NCBI RefSeq assembly: GCF_018417595.1
Contig: NZ_CP070982.1
Coordinates: 2,629,501 to 2,693,500, forward strand
Direction: 5' to 3'
Source of the DNA: Pseudomonas entomophila
GTDB taxonomy: Bacteria; Pseudomonadota; Gammaproteobacteria; Pseudomonadales; Pseudomonadaceae
DNA: 64,000 nucleotides
Part shown: positions 43,729-52,725 of the stretch, one piece after another
Layout: every line of letters starts with the position of its first letter
How positions within the stretch are numbered: position 1 is the stretch's first letter
Program-made: the position numbers and the translations under genes
The notes under the pieces: generated by a model
Database searches by the model: none
The model's input: the letters and a program-made list of their open reading frames with translations, nothing else
What the model was told of the DNA's origin: nothing

Positions 43729-46700
43729 GTGCAGCAGTTCAATCAGATCGTATCGGTCAATTTCCAGGGCGTGGTGGTGGTGTTCGGCCGCGAAGTGGCG
43801 GGCAAGCAGGCCATCTACTTCGACGTGCTCGGCCAGGACGTCGACAGCGACGACGATGACCTCGACTGGTCGGGCTTCACCGCGGTGACCTTCACCGAAC
43901 AGGTGCGCCAGGTGGGTATGAGCATCATCGCCGTGGATTGCGACGCCTCGACCCTGGTGCCGTCGCTGGCGCCGTTTCGGGTGGTGACCGACCAGAAGTA
44001 CATCTCGGTCATCCAGCAGTCCATCAACGGCACCCTGTACGTGAACCGTTTTCGCCTGCTGAAGAGCAAGTCGGGCACCGACCAGAAGACCACCGACTAC
44101 GAGCTGTCACCGGCATGGGAAGTACGCTATGCCCGCAGCCACAAGGAAGACGTGCCCGCCGACAAGTCCGACAAGCAGGACTTCCTCGACCCCGACGGCC
44201 AACCTTTCCTGGAACCCTCCCTCGAACTGTCGATGATCACCGGCGTGACCGACGGCCATTTCGACGCGCTGCTGCTGCCGATCGCCGGCAGCGAAAGTTT
44301 CGCCTGGCAGTTCCTGGCCCTGGATGCCAGCGCCACCTCGGTCAAACTGTTCAATTTCCCCGCCACCGACAATGGCCTGTTCGATGTGGCCGGCAAACCC
44401 GTGGGCAGCGACCTGCGCATCCAGCCGGACAGTGTCTTCGGCGTGGCCAAGGCCGGTACCGGCGCCGCGCTGCCGATCACCTCGGCGCCCCGCGCGGTGA
44501 CCTACGTCAAGCATGAGAAGGTGGTGCAGCCTGACGGTTCGAGCATCGGCGTGCGCCGCGCCACCCGGGTGATGATCACCCTGACCGTCGCCGACGGCAC
44601 TGTCACACTGGACTCGGCCATTGGCGTGAACGGCACGATGGCCAACCTCGCGGGGGTGATCGTCACCTCCAACATCGTCCCGGCCGAATTCGACCTGCGC
44701 TTCGACGGCGTGTCCAGCCTCAACCTGCTGGCGCCCGCCAGCGGTGCCAACCCGCTGGCGATCAAGGGGCCGTTCGAGATCGGCCTGATGTTGGCGCCGG
44801 GCGTCAAGGGCGACGGGCTGAAGGTGCTGGGCGGAGCGCCCCAGGCCGAAGAGAAGAACCTCGCGCCCTACGTCTCGATCGTCGATGGCGACAAGCTCGA
44901 AGTGGGCTTTGGCAATGGCAGCGCGCGGGTCAGTTGCCGCACCTTGCACCAGGTGCTGTTCAACGACGTGTGGAGCGACCTGCATATCCGCTACGCGGGC
45001 AAGGGCGACAACCCCTTCACCCTGACGGTGAACGACGCGCCGGTGCCGCTCACGCCCTGCAGCACAACGGCCGAGCCCTGCGGCACGGCCATGGCGCTGG
45101 TGGCGGCGGACAGCAACGGCTTCGTCGGCGCGTTGAAGCGCCTCGTCATCACGGTGGCGGGCACCGCCGCGGTGCAACTGGACTGCAACAGCGTCAACTA
45201 CAGCGACAACCCCCCGACCACGCTCAACCAGGCCGCCTCGGGCGTGAAAGTGACGGTGCAGGGCGCGCGCCTGGAACCGTCGGCCTCGCCGGTCAACAGC
45301 GACATGAGCGGGGCGTTCTACATCGACGCCATGGGCCTGACCTACTACGCGGGCCTTGCCGGGTTCATCCGCCCGAACGCGGCCACCTGCCTGATCGATG
45401 GTTCCGACGGCCTGCTGCACCTGTATTACCCCGGCGATGGCAACCTGCTGACCGTGGCGCAGTTCTCCACCCAGTCGGCGCGCGCCACCTTCACCGTCGA
45501 CTGGACCACGCAATGGGGCAGCAGCGGGGCCAGGGCGGCGGCGCTGGAGCTGCCCGCGACTTCGGTGGCGCTGTACCGTGGCGTGAGCTGCGAGCACTGG
45601 GCCCCGGTGGCCGCGCGGCTGCTGGTGGCCCCGGACACCACCCAGAGCGGCTTCGTCAACTTCGTCGCCCATCGGGTCGGCACCTACATGAACAGCACGC
45701 GCATCACGGTCGCCGCCTCGAGCGTGTCGGAGTTGCTCTGCGACATCCACGTGGAGGCCTCGCAAAGCGTCGGCACGGAAACCTGGCGGGGCCTGCCACG
45801 GGATATCGCACAGCTGACGCAGATCTGGAACGGCGCTGCCTCCAACAACCCGGACGATCCCCAGGTCCTCGACCAGTCCAAGCCCTATTTCGACTACGCG
45901 GGCAGCGCGCCGGCGGTGCTGGTGCCCACCCGCACGGGCGGCAATGGCAGCTTCTTCCTGTTGACTTCGGTGCCGCAGTTGCCGGTCACGCTGACCTCGG
46001 TGGCGGTCGCTGCCGGGGCCACCGATGAATTCGTGGTGGTCGACATCACGATGGCAGCGCCGCCGCGCTGGCCGGCCAGCGCCACCCTCAACCAGCACTG
46101 GCCCGCCGTGCCGGCGACGCCGCGCACCTTGCTCGACGTGTTCGCCGGCAAGGCGCCGCACTACGACTACAGCGCCGTGACCACCGCCGGCAGCCGCGCC
46201 TACGGGCTGCCCCTGAGCCTGGCGCGCTCCGACGAGCAGGTCAGCCATGTGCTGGTGTTCGTGCGCGACGAGCAGAAGGACTTCGCGGTGACGGTCAGTA
46301 CCGCCACGCAGCCGCTGCTGTGCAACGTGCTCATCTGCGGCGTGAGCCTGCCCGACGTGCCCCGCGAGCAGGCCGGGTTCGTCAAGGTGCTCAATGGCGA
46401 CGCGGCCGGCTATGCCTACCCCAGCGGCTACCAGACTGGCCTGGCGACCTTGATCTACGCCCTGGGCAATGGCTTGAGCGCCGACGTGGTCGACACCCCG
46501 GCACCGGCGCCCGAAGGCGGCGCGTTCGCCTATGCCGGGCTGCTGCGCGTGCTGTTCCAGGGGCAAAGCTACGATGCGCCCGGGATGGCCACCCAGGCCT
46601 TGACCCGCGCGGCGGTCATCCAGGGCGCGCGGCTGGCGTTCAATGGCCGGGACGATGCCATTCGCGGCTCGATGCTGTTCGCTGCGCTGGTCGACGCACC

Positions 46701-49700
46701 GCCCACAGACGGTGGGGTAGGGCGGCTGACCAACACCTCGGTGCACCCGGGCGGCATCGCCCCGGTGCTGACGCCCGGGGTCAACGGCGGCTGGATGCCG
46801 CTGCCACCGAGCTTCAGCCTCGACCTGAACCCGCCGAGCAAGAGCAACTACGTGGCGTTTAACGTCGACAAGGCGTTCTCGCCTTCGGACCAGCTGGCGA
46901 TCACCGACGACCTGACCGTGGAAGCCTGGCTGGCCCTGAGCGACAGCCGCATCAACCCGTCGTCGCGGGCGCTTTCCTATAACGTCCTGGGCAGCCGCAA
47001 GCACCCGGACCTGCCAGTGCAATACATGATCGGCGCACGGCAAGGGCCGGGGCTGATGATGAGCGACAGCACCTACGTGACCCGCGCGTTCAACTTCAAG
47101 CCGCCGGCCTTGTCCTTGCAGATCTATGTCTACCTGCCGCAGAGCGGCCTGAGTGGCACGCTGCTGTCGGTCTCGCAGGTGCGCGGTAGCGCCCAGTACG
47201 TGCAACTGGCGGTGAACGAATATGGCAAGGCGGTATTCACCTTCCTCGAGGACGCGGGTGAAGTGCAGACGGCCCAGTCGTTACCCGTGAACGCCTGGGC
47301 CTGCCTCACTGCGGTGGTGGAACTGGCCGGGCAGGGGCAGGTGACCCTCAAGCTGTCGGTCAACGCCGCAGCGCCAGTCAAGGCCACGGCCAGCAACAGC
47401 TTCAGCGGCGACCTCGGCGCGTTGATGCTGGGCAGCAACCAGGGCGGCAGCCTGCCGGCCCGGGTCAACGGCGTGGCGTTCTGGCAGCGGGCGCTGAGCG
47501 ACAGCCAGATGCAGAACAGCTTCAGCCAAGGCTTCGCCGACACCGACTCGATGCTCGGCATCCGCTGGAACCTGGCCGAAGGCACCGGCATCGTGATCAC
47601 CAACTCGGCCGCCACCGGCAGCGAGTACGACGCCACGCTGATCAACCCCGCCAGCCCCGCCTGGAACGCGCAGGGGGCGTTCCAGGTGCCCTATGCCGGG
47701 CGCAACGAGCTGGTGCTGACCTCCAACCGCATCCTCAAGGGCTGGACCCATGTCGCGCTGGCTTCGCGCCAGGGGCACGGGCTGAGGCTGCTGGCCAGCA
47801 ACTACGGCAAGGTCAGCGACGGCGACGCCTTCAACCCCTCCAGCACCTTCGCCCTGGAAGCCTGGATAGCGCCGTCGGCGTTGAACCGCAAGCAGATCCT
47901 GCTGGAGAAGAACGGCAGCTATTCGCTGTACATCAACACCCTCGGCCAGGTGTGCCTGACCGTGCAGTTGCAGATGGACCCGCCCAAGTACGACGACCCA
48001 CCCGTCAACTTCACCCATGAGGTGAAGTTCGCCATCACGGCGGGGGTGACCACCTACGTGGCGCTGAACTTCAGCACCGGCACCGTGGCCAACGACAACG
48101 GCAGCAAGGAGTACGTGGCGCAGAAGTACTACGTGCGGGCCGGGCTGTATCTCAACGGCGCCCTGGTGGCCGAACAGATGCGCAACGACCTGGCACGCCC
48201 GGCCACGGTGCGCACGCAGACCTCGTCCTTCTACCTGGGGGTCAACGACGACCTCACCTTCAACTACGAGGGCCTGATCTCCCACGTGCGGGTGTGGAAC
48301 CGCACCCTGGCCACCGACCAGATCGCCCAGACCTACGCCCTGCGCCTCACTCCCGCCTCCACCGATGGCCTGGTGGCCGCCTGGGACTTCGACGAGATGG
48401 CTGGCACCAACGCCAAGGACCTCACCGGCAACAACACCCTGGTACTGAGCAGCAACCAGCTGTGGACCATCTGGCAGGACGTGGCCCAGGCCAGCCTGGT
48501 GGTCAACGGCCGCGGCAGCCTGCCATTGCGCCTGACGGTGGCCGATGTCGGCGGCTACCAGGACAGCCAGTTCACCTTCGGTGGCGCCCGCCAGGGGACG
48601 ACGCTGACGCTGCCCTACAGCGGCCGCATCGACGATGTGCGGCTGTTCTCCACGCGCCTGACCGAGCAGCAGATCCGCGAGAGCATGAACAAGGCGCTGA
48701 CCGGTGGCGAGGAGCACCTGGCCGCCTACTGGCGCATCGAGGCCGGCTCCGGGCCGACCTTGTTCGATTTTACCGGCTACGGCAACAACGGCACCCTGAC
48801 CCCGGCCGCCAGCCCGCCGCAGTGGAGCAGCGCCGCGGCGCCGATCCAGAACGAGGCGCAGTACGTGGTCAACACCCTGGGCGGCACGCCGGACTACTAC
48901 GTCGCGCGGATCCAGGGCCAGCCCTCGGTGATCGAGTACGCCAGCGCCGAGAAGGACGCCTACGGCAAGATCTTCAGCGTGATGAAACGCGGTTACTTCT
49001 ACCAGAGCAGCGACGGCGTGACGGCGCTGGAGGTGGGCTACAAGGTCGGCGACCTGGACACCCTGTTCGTCGGCCAGGTGCAGAGCAAGCCGACCATCAT
49101 CGGCTTCATCGAAGGCGGCCCACCCCTGCCCAGCGAGAACCAGACCCTGGCCTACTGGGTCGGCGACATGGGCGGCCCGGCGTCGGACTACGCCTCGGCC
49201 TGCTCGGTCACCTACCAGGAGAGCGAAAGCAAGAGCTGGACCTTCACCGGCAACAAGACCTCGACCTTCAACGGTGAGTTCAACCTCAAGGGCGGCCTGT
49301 ACCAGAAGAGCAAGAGCGATGTGTCGGTGGGCCTGGGCGCCGAGGCCGAAACCATGGTGCTGGAAACCACCATCACCGGCGGCGCCAAGATGGTGCTGTC
49401 GGGCAACCTGGGCGACGGCCTGGAGGTGTCGCAGAACCATTCCAGCAGCGTCAGCCTGGCCACCTCGATGACCCCCACCGGCAACTGGGAGGCGGCCAAC
49501 GCGGTGCTCAACCTGACGGTGGGGCGCCGCTACATCCAGAACAACGTCGGCATAGCCCTGGTCAAGTCGTCCACCGCCGACCTCTACATGCAGGCGCTCA
49601 AGGGCACCCAGACCCCCGTCGGCTACGTGCTGGCGCCGAACACCACGATCCCGGTGGACACCAACATCATCGACTTCCCGATCAACCCGCGCTATGTGAA

Positions 49701-50841
49701 GAACGGCACCCTGGACGGCAAGGTCGGCCTGGTCAACGACCCGGACTACCCCGAGGCCAACGATGAGCGCGGCAGCTACTTCAAGCCGCTCGAAGCCTAT
49801 GACACCAAGCGCAGGATCGAGAAGCAGGAGCAGCAACTCAAGGCCTACTACGACCAGTTCGACGTCAAGAAGTACCGCACGGTGGCGGCCATGGACAACC
49901 TGCGCGACAAGCTCAGGTCCAACCAGTTCTACGATTTCGCCAACCAGCGCAACCTGCGCAGCCTCTACAACAACTATGTGTGGACGGCAGCGGGGGGGCT
50001 GCACAAGGAAGAGCACAGCTTTGCCAACAGCTACAGCGAGACCTACACCGGCACCAGCAGCCTGACCTTCGCCGCAGGCCTTGAGTTCAAGGCCGACATC
50101 GGCACGCCGTTCGGCGGCTACTACATCGAGGCCGACACCCTGCTGGGCAACACCTGGACCATGACCGCGACCAAGGTCGAGGCGCTGTCCAACGGCTTTG
50201 CCCTGAGCTGCAACGTCAGCCCGACCAACTTCCTGCCCGCGCCGATCCTCACCCAGGAGGGCGGCAACCTGAAGTTCAGCGGCTACGGCGCCAACGCCGC
50301 GCCAGGCAAGGTCGACGCCTACCGCTACATGTCGTTCCTGCTGGCGCCGGCCGCCGACAACTTCAGCGCATTGGCGCAGGTGGTGGACCAGAACTGGCTG
50401 AACAACGCCACCAGCGCCTCGGCTGCCGCCATGCGCGAAGCGATGAACAACCCGAGCGAGCCCTGGCGGGTGATGTACCGCACCACTTATGTCAGCCGGG
50501 TGCCAGCGGCGTTCCAGCCGGTCAAGGCCGACACCAACGCACCCAACATCACGCCCCCGGCCAACCTGCCGTCCAACCACTGGCTGGTGAGCGTGATCGA
50601 CAAGCAACTGGACAAGACCGACCCGACTCGCCTGGAGATCGGGACGGCGATCGACACGGTGCTGGGGAGCCCCAGCGCCGGCCCAGGCCTGCTCAAGGAC
50701 CTGATCCCCTGGTGGGCCGCCTTCTACACGGCGGCCAAGGTGTACGGGAGTGACGAATTCCTCGAACTGGCCGAACTGCGGGTCGACTTGCTGAACTACA
50801 TGGCCAGCAAGTACGAAGCAGAGCACTACCGCACCAGCTGA
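43729..50841 (+). CDS. Giant multi-LamG beta-rich protein, unknown function
   Basis: 2,370 residues from a GTG at 43729 with GGGAGGGG just upstream. No signal peptide or membrane anchor at the N-terminus. LamG/concanavalin-like jelly rolls are visible at about residues 325-445, 1045-1265, 1325-1535 and 1545-1710 (repeated phrases such as LTVEAWLALSD, FALEAWIAPSA, ISHVRVWNRTLATDQI and IDDVRLFSTRL). Residues about 1825-1990 are rich in alternating Ser, Thr and Gly with amphipathic character, like strands of some beta-pore toxins; a short coiled coil (about 2020-2060) follows. Such proteins may bind glycans outside the cell; function is not established. Export route unknown. Confidence 0.75.
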   Translation: MQQFNQIVSVNFQGVVVVFGREVAGKQAIYFDVLGQDVDSDDDDLDWSGFTAVTFTEQVRQVGMSIIAVDCDASTLVPSLAPFRVVTDQKYISVIQQSINGTLYVNRFRLLKSKSGTDQKTTDYELSPAWEVRYARSHKEDVPADKSDKQDFLDPDGQPFLEPSLELSMITGVTDGHFDALLLPIAGSESFAWQFLALDASATSVKLFNFPATDNGLFDVAGKPVGSDLRIQPDSVFGVAKAGTGAALPITSAPRAVTYVKHEKVVQPDGSSIGVRRATRVMITLTVADGTVTLDSAIGVNGTMANLAGVIVTSNIVPAEFDLRFDGVSSLNLLAPASGANPLAIKGPFEIGLMLAPGVKGDGLKVLGGAPQAEEKNLAPYVSIVDGDKLEVGFGNGSARVSCRTLHQVLFNDVWSDLHIRYAGKGDNPFTLTVNDAPVPLTPCSTTAEPCGTAMALVAADSNGFVGALKRLVITVAGTAAVQLDCNSVNYSDNPPTTLNQAASGVKVTVQGARLEPSASPVNSDMSGAFYIDAMGLTYYAGLAGFIRPNAATCLIDGSDGLLHLYYPGDGNLLTVAQFSTQSARATFTVDWTTQWGSSGARAAALELPATSVALYRGVSCEHWAPVAARLLVAPDTTQSGFVNFVAHRVGTYMNSTRITVAASSVSELLCDIHVEASQSVGTETWRGLPRDIAQLTQIWNGAASNNPDDPQVLDQSKPYFDYAGSAPAVLVPTRTGGNGSFFLLTSVPQLPVTLTSVAVAAGATDEFVVVDITMAAPPRWPASATLNQHWPAVPATPRTLLDVFAGKAPHYDYSAVTTAGSRAYGLPLSLARSDEQVSHVLVFVRDEQKDFAVTVSTATQPLLCNVLICGVSLPDVPREQAGFVKVLNGDAAGYAYPSGYQTGLATLIYALGNGLSADVVDTPAPAPEGGAFAYAGLLRVLFQGQSYDAPGMATQALTRAAVIQGARLAFNGRDDAIRGSMLFAALVDAPPTDGGVGRLTNTSVHPGGIAPVLTPGVNGGWMPLPPSFSLDLNPPSKSNYVAFNVDKAFSPSDQLAITDDLTVEAWLALSDSRINPSSRALSYNVLGSRKHPDLPVQYMIGARQGPGLMMSDSTYVTRAFNFKPPALSLQIYVYLPQSGLSGTLLSVSQVRGSAQYVQLAVNEYGKAVFTFLEDAGEVQTAQSLPVNAWACLTAVVELAGQGQVTLKLSVNAAAPVKATASNSFSGDLGALMLGSNQGGSLPARVNGVAFWQRALSDSQMQNSFSQGFADTDSMLGIRWNLAEGTGIVITNSAATGSEYDATLINPASPAWNAQGAFQVPYAGRNELVLTSNRILKGWTHVALASRQGHGLRLLASNYGKVSDGDAFNPSSTFALEAWIAPSALNRKQILLEKNGSYSLYINTLGQVCLTVQLQMDPPKYDDPPVNFTHEVKFAITAGVTTYVALNFSTGTVANDNGSKEYVAQKYYVRAGLYLNGALVAEQMRNDLARPATVRTQTSSFYLGVNDDLTFNYEGLISHVRVWNRTLATDQIAQTYALRLTPASTDGLVAAWDFDEMAGTNAKDLTGNNTLVLSSNQLWTIWQDVAQASLVVNGRGSLPLRLTVADVGGYQDSQFTFGGARQGTTLTLPYSGRIDDVRLFSTRLTEQQIRESMNKALTGGEEHLAAYWRIEAGSGPTLFDFTGYGNNGTLTPAASPPQWSSAAAPIQNEAQYVVNTLGGTPDYYVARIQGQPSVIEYASAEKDAYGKIFSVMKRGYFYQSSDGVTALEVGYKVGDLDTLFVGQVQSKPTIIGFIEGGPPLPSENQTLAYWVGDMGGPASDYASACSVTYQESESKSWTFTGNKTSTFNGEFNLKGGLYQKSKSDVSVGLGAEAETMVLETTITGGAKMVLSGNLGDGLEVSQNHSSSVSLATSMTPTGNWEAANAVLNLTVGRRYIQNNVGIALVKSSTADLYMQALKGTQTPVGYVLAPNTTIPVDTNIIDFPINPRYVKNGTLDGKVGLVNDPDYPEANDERGSYFKPLEAYDTKRRIEKQEQQLKAYYDQFDVKKYRTVAAMDNLRDKLRSNQFYDFANQRNLRSLYNNYVWTAAGGLHKEEHSFANSYSETYTGTSSLTFAAGLEFKADIGTPFGGYYIEADTLLGNTWTMTATKVEALSNGFALSCNVSPTNFLPAPILTQEGGNLKFSGYGANAAPGKVDAYRYMSFLLAPAADNFSALAQVVDQNWLNNATSASAAAMREAMNNPSEPWRVMYRTTYVSRVPAAFQPVKADTNAPNITPPANLPSNHWLVSVIDKQLDKTDPTRLEIGTAIDTVLGSPSAGPGLLKDLIPWWAAFYTAAKVYGSDEFLELAELRVDLLNYMASKYEAEHYRTS

Positions 50842-50870
50842 CCCACAACCCACGTAAAGGAGCTACGAAC

Positions 50871-51416
50871 ATGGCAGATACAAGCTTTGCGGTGACCGGA
50901 ATCTTCTCCGGCCTGCAGATCGTCTCGACCGGCGTCGGCGGCCTGGTCAACGTCGCCTCGAGCGTCTCGGCGCAGACCGGCTACGCCATTGCCCGCCAGC
51001 AGACCTCCGACGGCACGCCGTACACCTTGCTCACCGCCGCGAACACGCAGGCGGTGAGCGACCCGGCCAGCCTGGTGGTCAGTGCCCAGTACGCGCAGAT
51101 CGTCACCTTCGCCGAACTGGACCTGGAAGTGCGCTACACCGACATCCCGGCGGACACGCAAGTGTCGGTGGACGCCACCAACCCCAAGCTGGCGGTCTCG
51201 CGCCAGGACATCGCCGGCACCAGCCTGCTGGGCAAGCAGAGCAAGAAGCAGGAAGCCTTCGAGATGGACCTGAGCCTCAACCTGTGGGTGGCCAGGCCCG
51301 AGCAGCTCAAGACCACTTCGTCGATCACCCTGAGCCTGTCGAGCATCGATGGCGGCTCGGGTGGGCCGGTGAAGAAGACCCTGCTGCAGAAGGTGCAGAT
51401 CAACCTGTCGAAATAA
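50871..51416 (+). CDS. Hypothetical beta-rich protein following the LamG gene
   Basis: 181 residues from ATG 50871 with AAGGAG 8 bp upstream. No family recognised. The N-terminus (MADTSFAVTGIFSGLQIVST) holds a hydrophobic, Gly- and Ser-rich stretch without a charged signal-peptide start, then beta-rich sequence (LVVSAQYAQIVTFAELDLEV) with many Thr and Ser. It lies 29 bp after the giant gene and 21 bp before the next, so the three are likely co-transcribed and their products may act together. Confidence 0.65.
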   Translation: MADTSFAVTGIFSGLQIVSTGVGGLVNVASSVSAQTGYAIARQQTSDGTPYTLLTAANTQAVSDPASLVVSAQYAQIVTFAELDLEVRYTDIPADTQVSVDATNPKLAVSRQDIAGTSLLGKQSKKQEAFEMDLSLNLWVARPEQLKTTSSITLSLSSIDGGSGGPVKKTLLQKVQINLSK

Positions 51417-51437
51417 CCCCTGCAAGGAGCACGCAAC

Positions 51438-52466
51438 ATGGCTACTGAAACCTGGAGCGGGATTGTCGTTCGCGCGACGCTTGCTGAAAACGGCACGGTG
51501 CCGCGCAGCGCTTCATCGTCCTCGCCCGACATCATCCTCGCCGGCAAGGAACCGCTGGCCGTCCCCTCGGTACTCACCGACCCGGCCAACTACAACAACG
51601 GCTACGACAACAAGCTGTACATCGGCTTGCCCAACTACCTCTACGTGCGTGGCAAGAACTACACCGCCGGTGACCTGGCGGGGTACTGGAACCTGTTCTG
51701 GGCCACCCCCAACATCCTGCTGTACCCGTACCTGTGGGAAGGCAACCAGCTGAAGACCTCGGGGGGCGACAAGAACCCGCCGTTCGCCATCAAGGCCGGG
51801 GCCATCGGCGCGTCCCTCGACTGCTTCACCTGGGTGCCACCAGACACCTCCGACCACTACTGCATGATCGCGGTGGCCAGCACCCCGGAGCACCCCAACC
51901 CGCTGAAGGGCGTGACCAACATCACCGACCTGGCGGACGTGCTTTCGAAGAACGCCAACATCGCCCAGCGCAACGTGCAGATGGTCCGTGGCGACCTGCC
52001 GCAGGTGGTCAGCACCGCGGGCTACAACCAGGGGGACGAGGGAGCGCTGGTGGACCTGGCGGTGGTGTTCGAGAACATCCCCAAAGGCACCAAGTACACC
52101 ATTTCCTCGGGCACGCCGCTCAATGGCAAGACCCTCAGCCACTCCGACAACAACACCCTGGACAACGACTTCAAGTACGCCTGGGTCGGCCAGGATATTC
52201 CCGCCAACTGGCAGACGCTGTTCACCTTCACCCTGTCGTTCGGCAGTGACTGGTCGGGGATCCCTCCCGGCAAGAAGCCCAAGGTGACCATTCGTGGCGA
52301 GCTGGTGCAGGGCTCCGCGGACCGGCTGTACCACAACCCGGCGGCGTACTTTGCCGACCCGCATCCGCACACGCGCGCAGTGCGCCTGGATGCGACGGGG
52401 GGGCCGGTGAAGCTTATCGTGGCGGGCAGTGTCACCACGCTTTACACCGACATCGGGCCTAAATAG
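51438..52466 (+). CDS. Hypothetical beta-rich protein, third of the LamG gene set
   Basis: 342 residues from ATG 51438 with AAGGAG upstream. No recognised domain or signal peptide. The sequence is soluble and aromatic-rich (YDNKLYIGLPNYLYVRGKNY, YWNLFWATPNILLYPYLWEG), with several apparent beta strands, and ends KLIVAGSVTTLYTDIGPK. It reads like a compact extracellular or structural protein. It is the last gene of the accessory block, immediately before a REP pair and atoE. Confidence 0.65.
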   Translation: MATETWSGIVVRATLAENGTVPRSASSSSPDIILAGKEPLAVPSVLTDPANYNNGYDNKLYIGLPNYLYVRGKNYTAGDLAGYWNLFWATPNILLYPYLWEGNQLKTSGGDKNPPFAIKAGAIGASLDCFTWVPPDTSDHYCMIAVASTPEHPNPLKGVTNITDLADVLSKNANIAQRNVQMVRGDLPQVVSTAGYNQGDEGALVDLAVVFENIPKGTKYTISSGTPLNGKTLSHSDNNTLDNDFKYAWVGQDIPANWQTLFTFTLSFGSDWSGIPPGKKPKVTIRGELVQGSADRLYHNPAAYFADPHPHTRAVRLDATGGPVKLIVAGSVTTLYTDIGPK

Positions 52467-52485
52467 CCGTTGTAGCGTCCCTGAA

Positions 52486-52595
52486 ATCGAGCGCCGCTCT
52501 CGCGCCGCATCGCGGATGAATCCGCTCCTACACACACAGGCTGGGTCACGTGTAGGAGCGGAGTTATCCGCGATGCGCCGCGCGGGCGGCGCCCG
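52486..52595. repeat. REP inverted pair at the right edge of the accessory block
   Basis: Inverted arms CGGATGAATCCGCTCCTACA and TGTAGGAGCGGAGTTATCCG, flanked by GCGCCGC/GCGGCGC cores (for example ATCGAGCGCCGCTCTCGCGC). It is the same type as the element at 17633, and its outer core matches the hairpin at 30268, so related repeats bracket the accessory block. Confidence 0.85.
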
Positions 52596-52725
52596 ACCGC
52601 AACACATTCTTTGCGCCAGGCTAATACTTTAGTCGTAGAACCCTCGGTCCAGGGAGGCCCCCAACCACGCACCCCTTATAGACTCGCCCGGTAATCCGAC
52701 AATCCAACAAGAAAAGGACATTACC

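Noticed and set aside
44107..47205. A 1,032-codon minus-strand frame
   Set aside because: Also antisense to the LamG gene, Arg- and His-rich, without recognisable motifs.
47281..50853. A 1,190-codon open frame on the minus strand
   Set aside because: Antisense of the giant LamG gene in high-GC DNA; composition is His-, Gly- and Val-biased with no domain.
50871..51416. Type VI or phage tail-tube protein
   Set aside because: Size and beta content are similar, but no characteristic motif or neighbouring tail gene is present.
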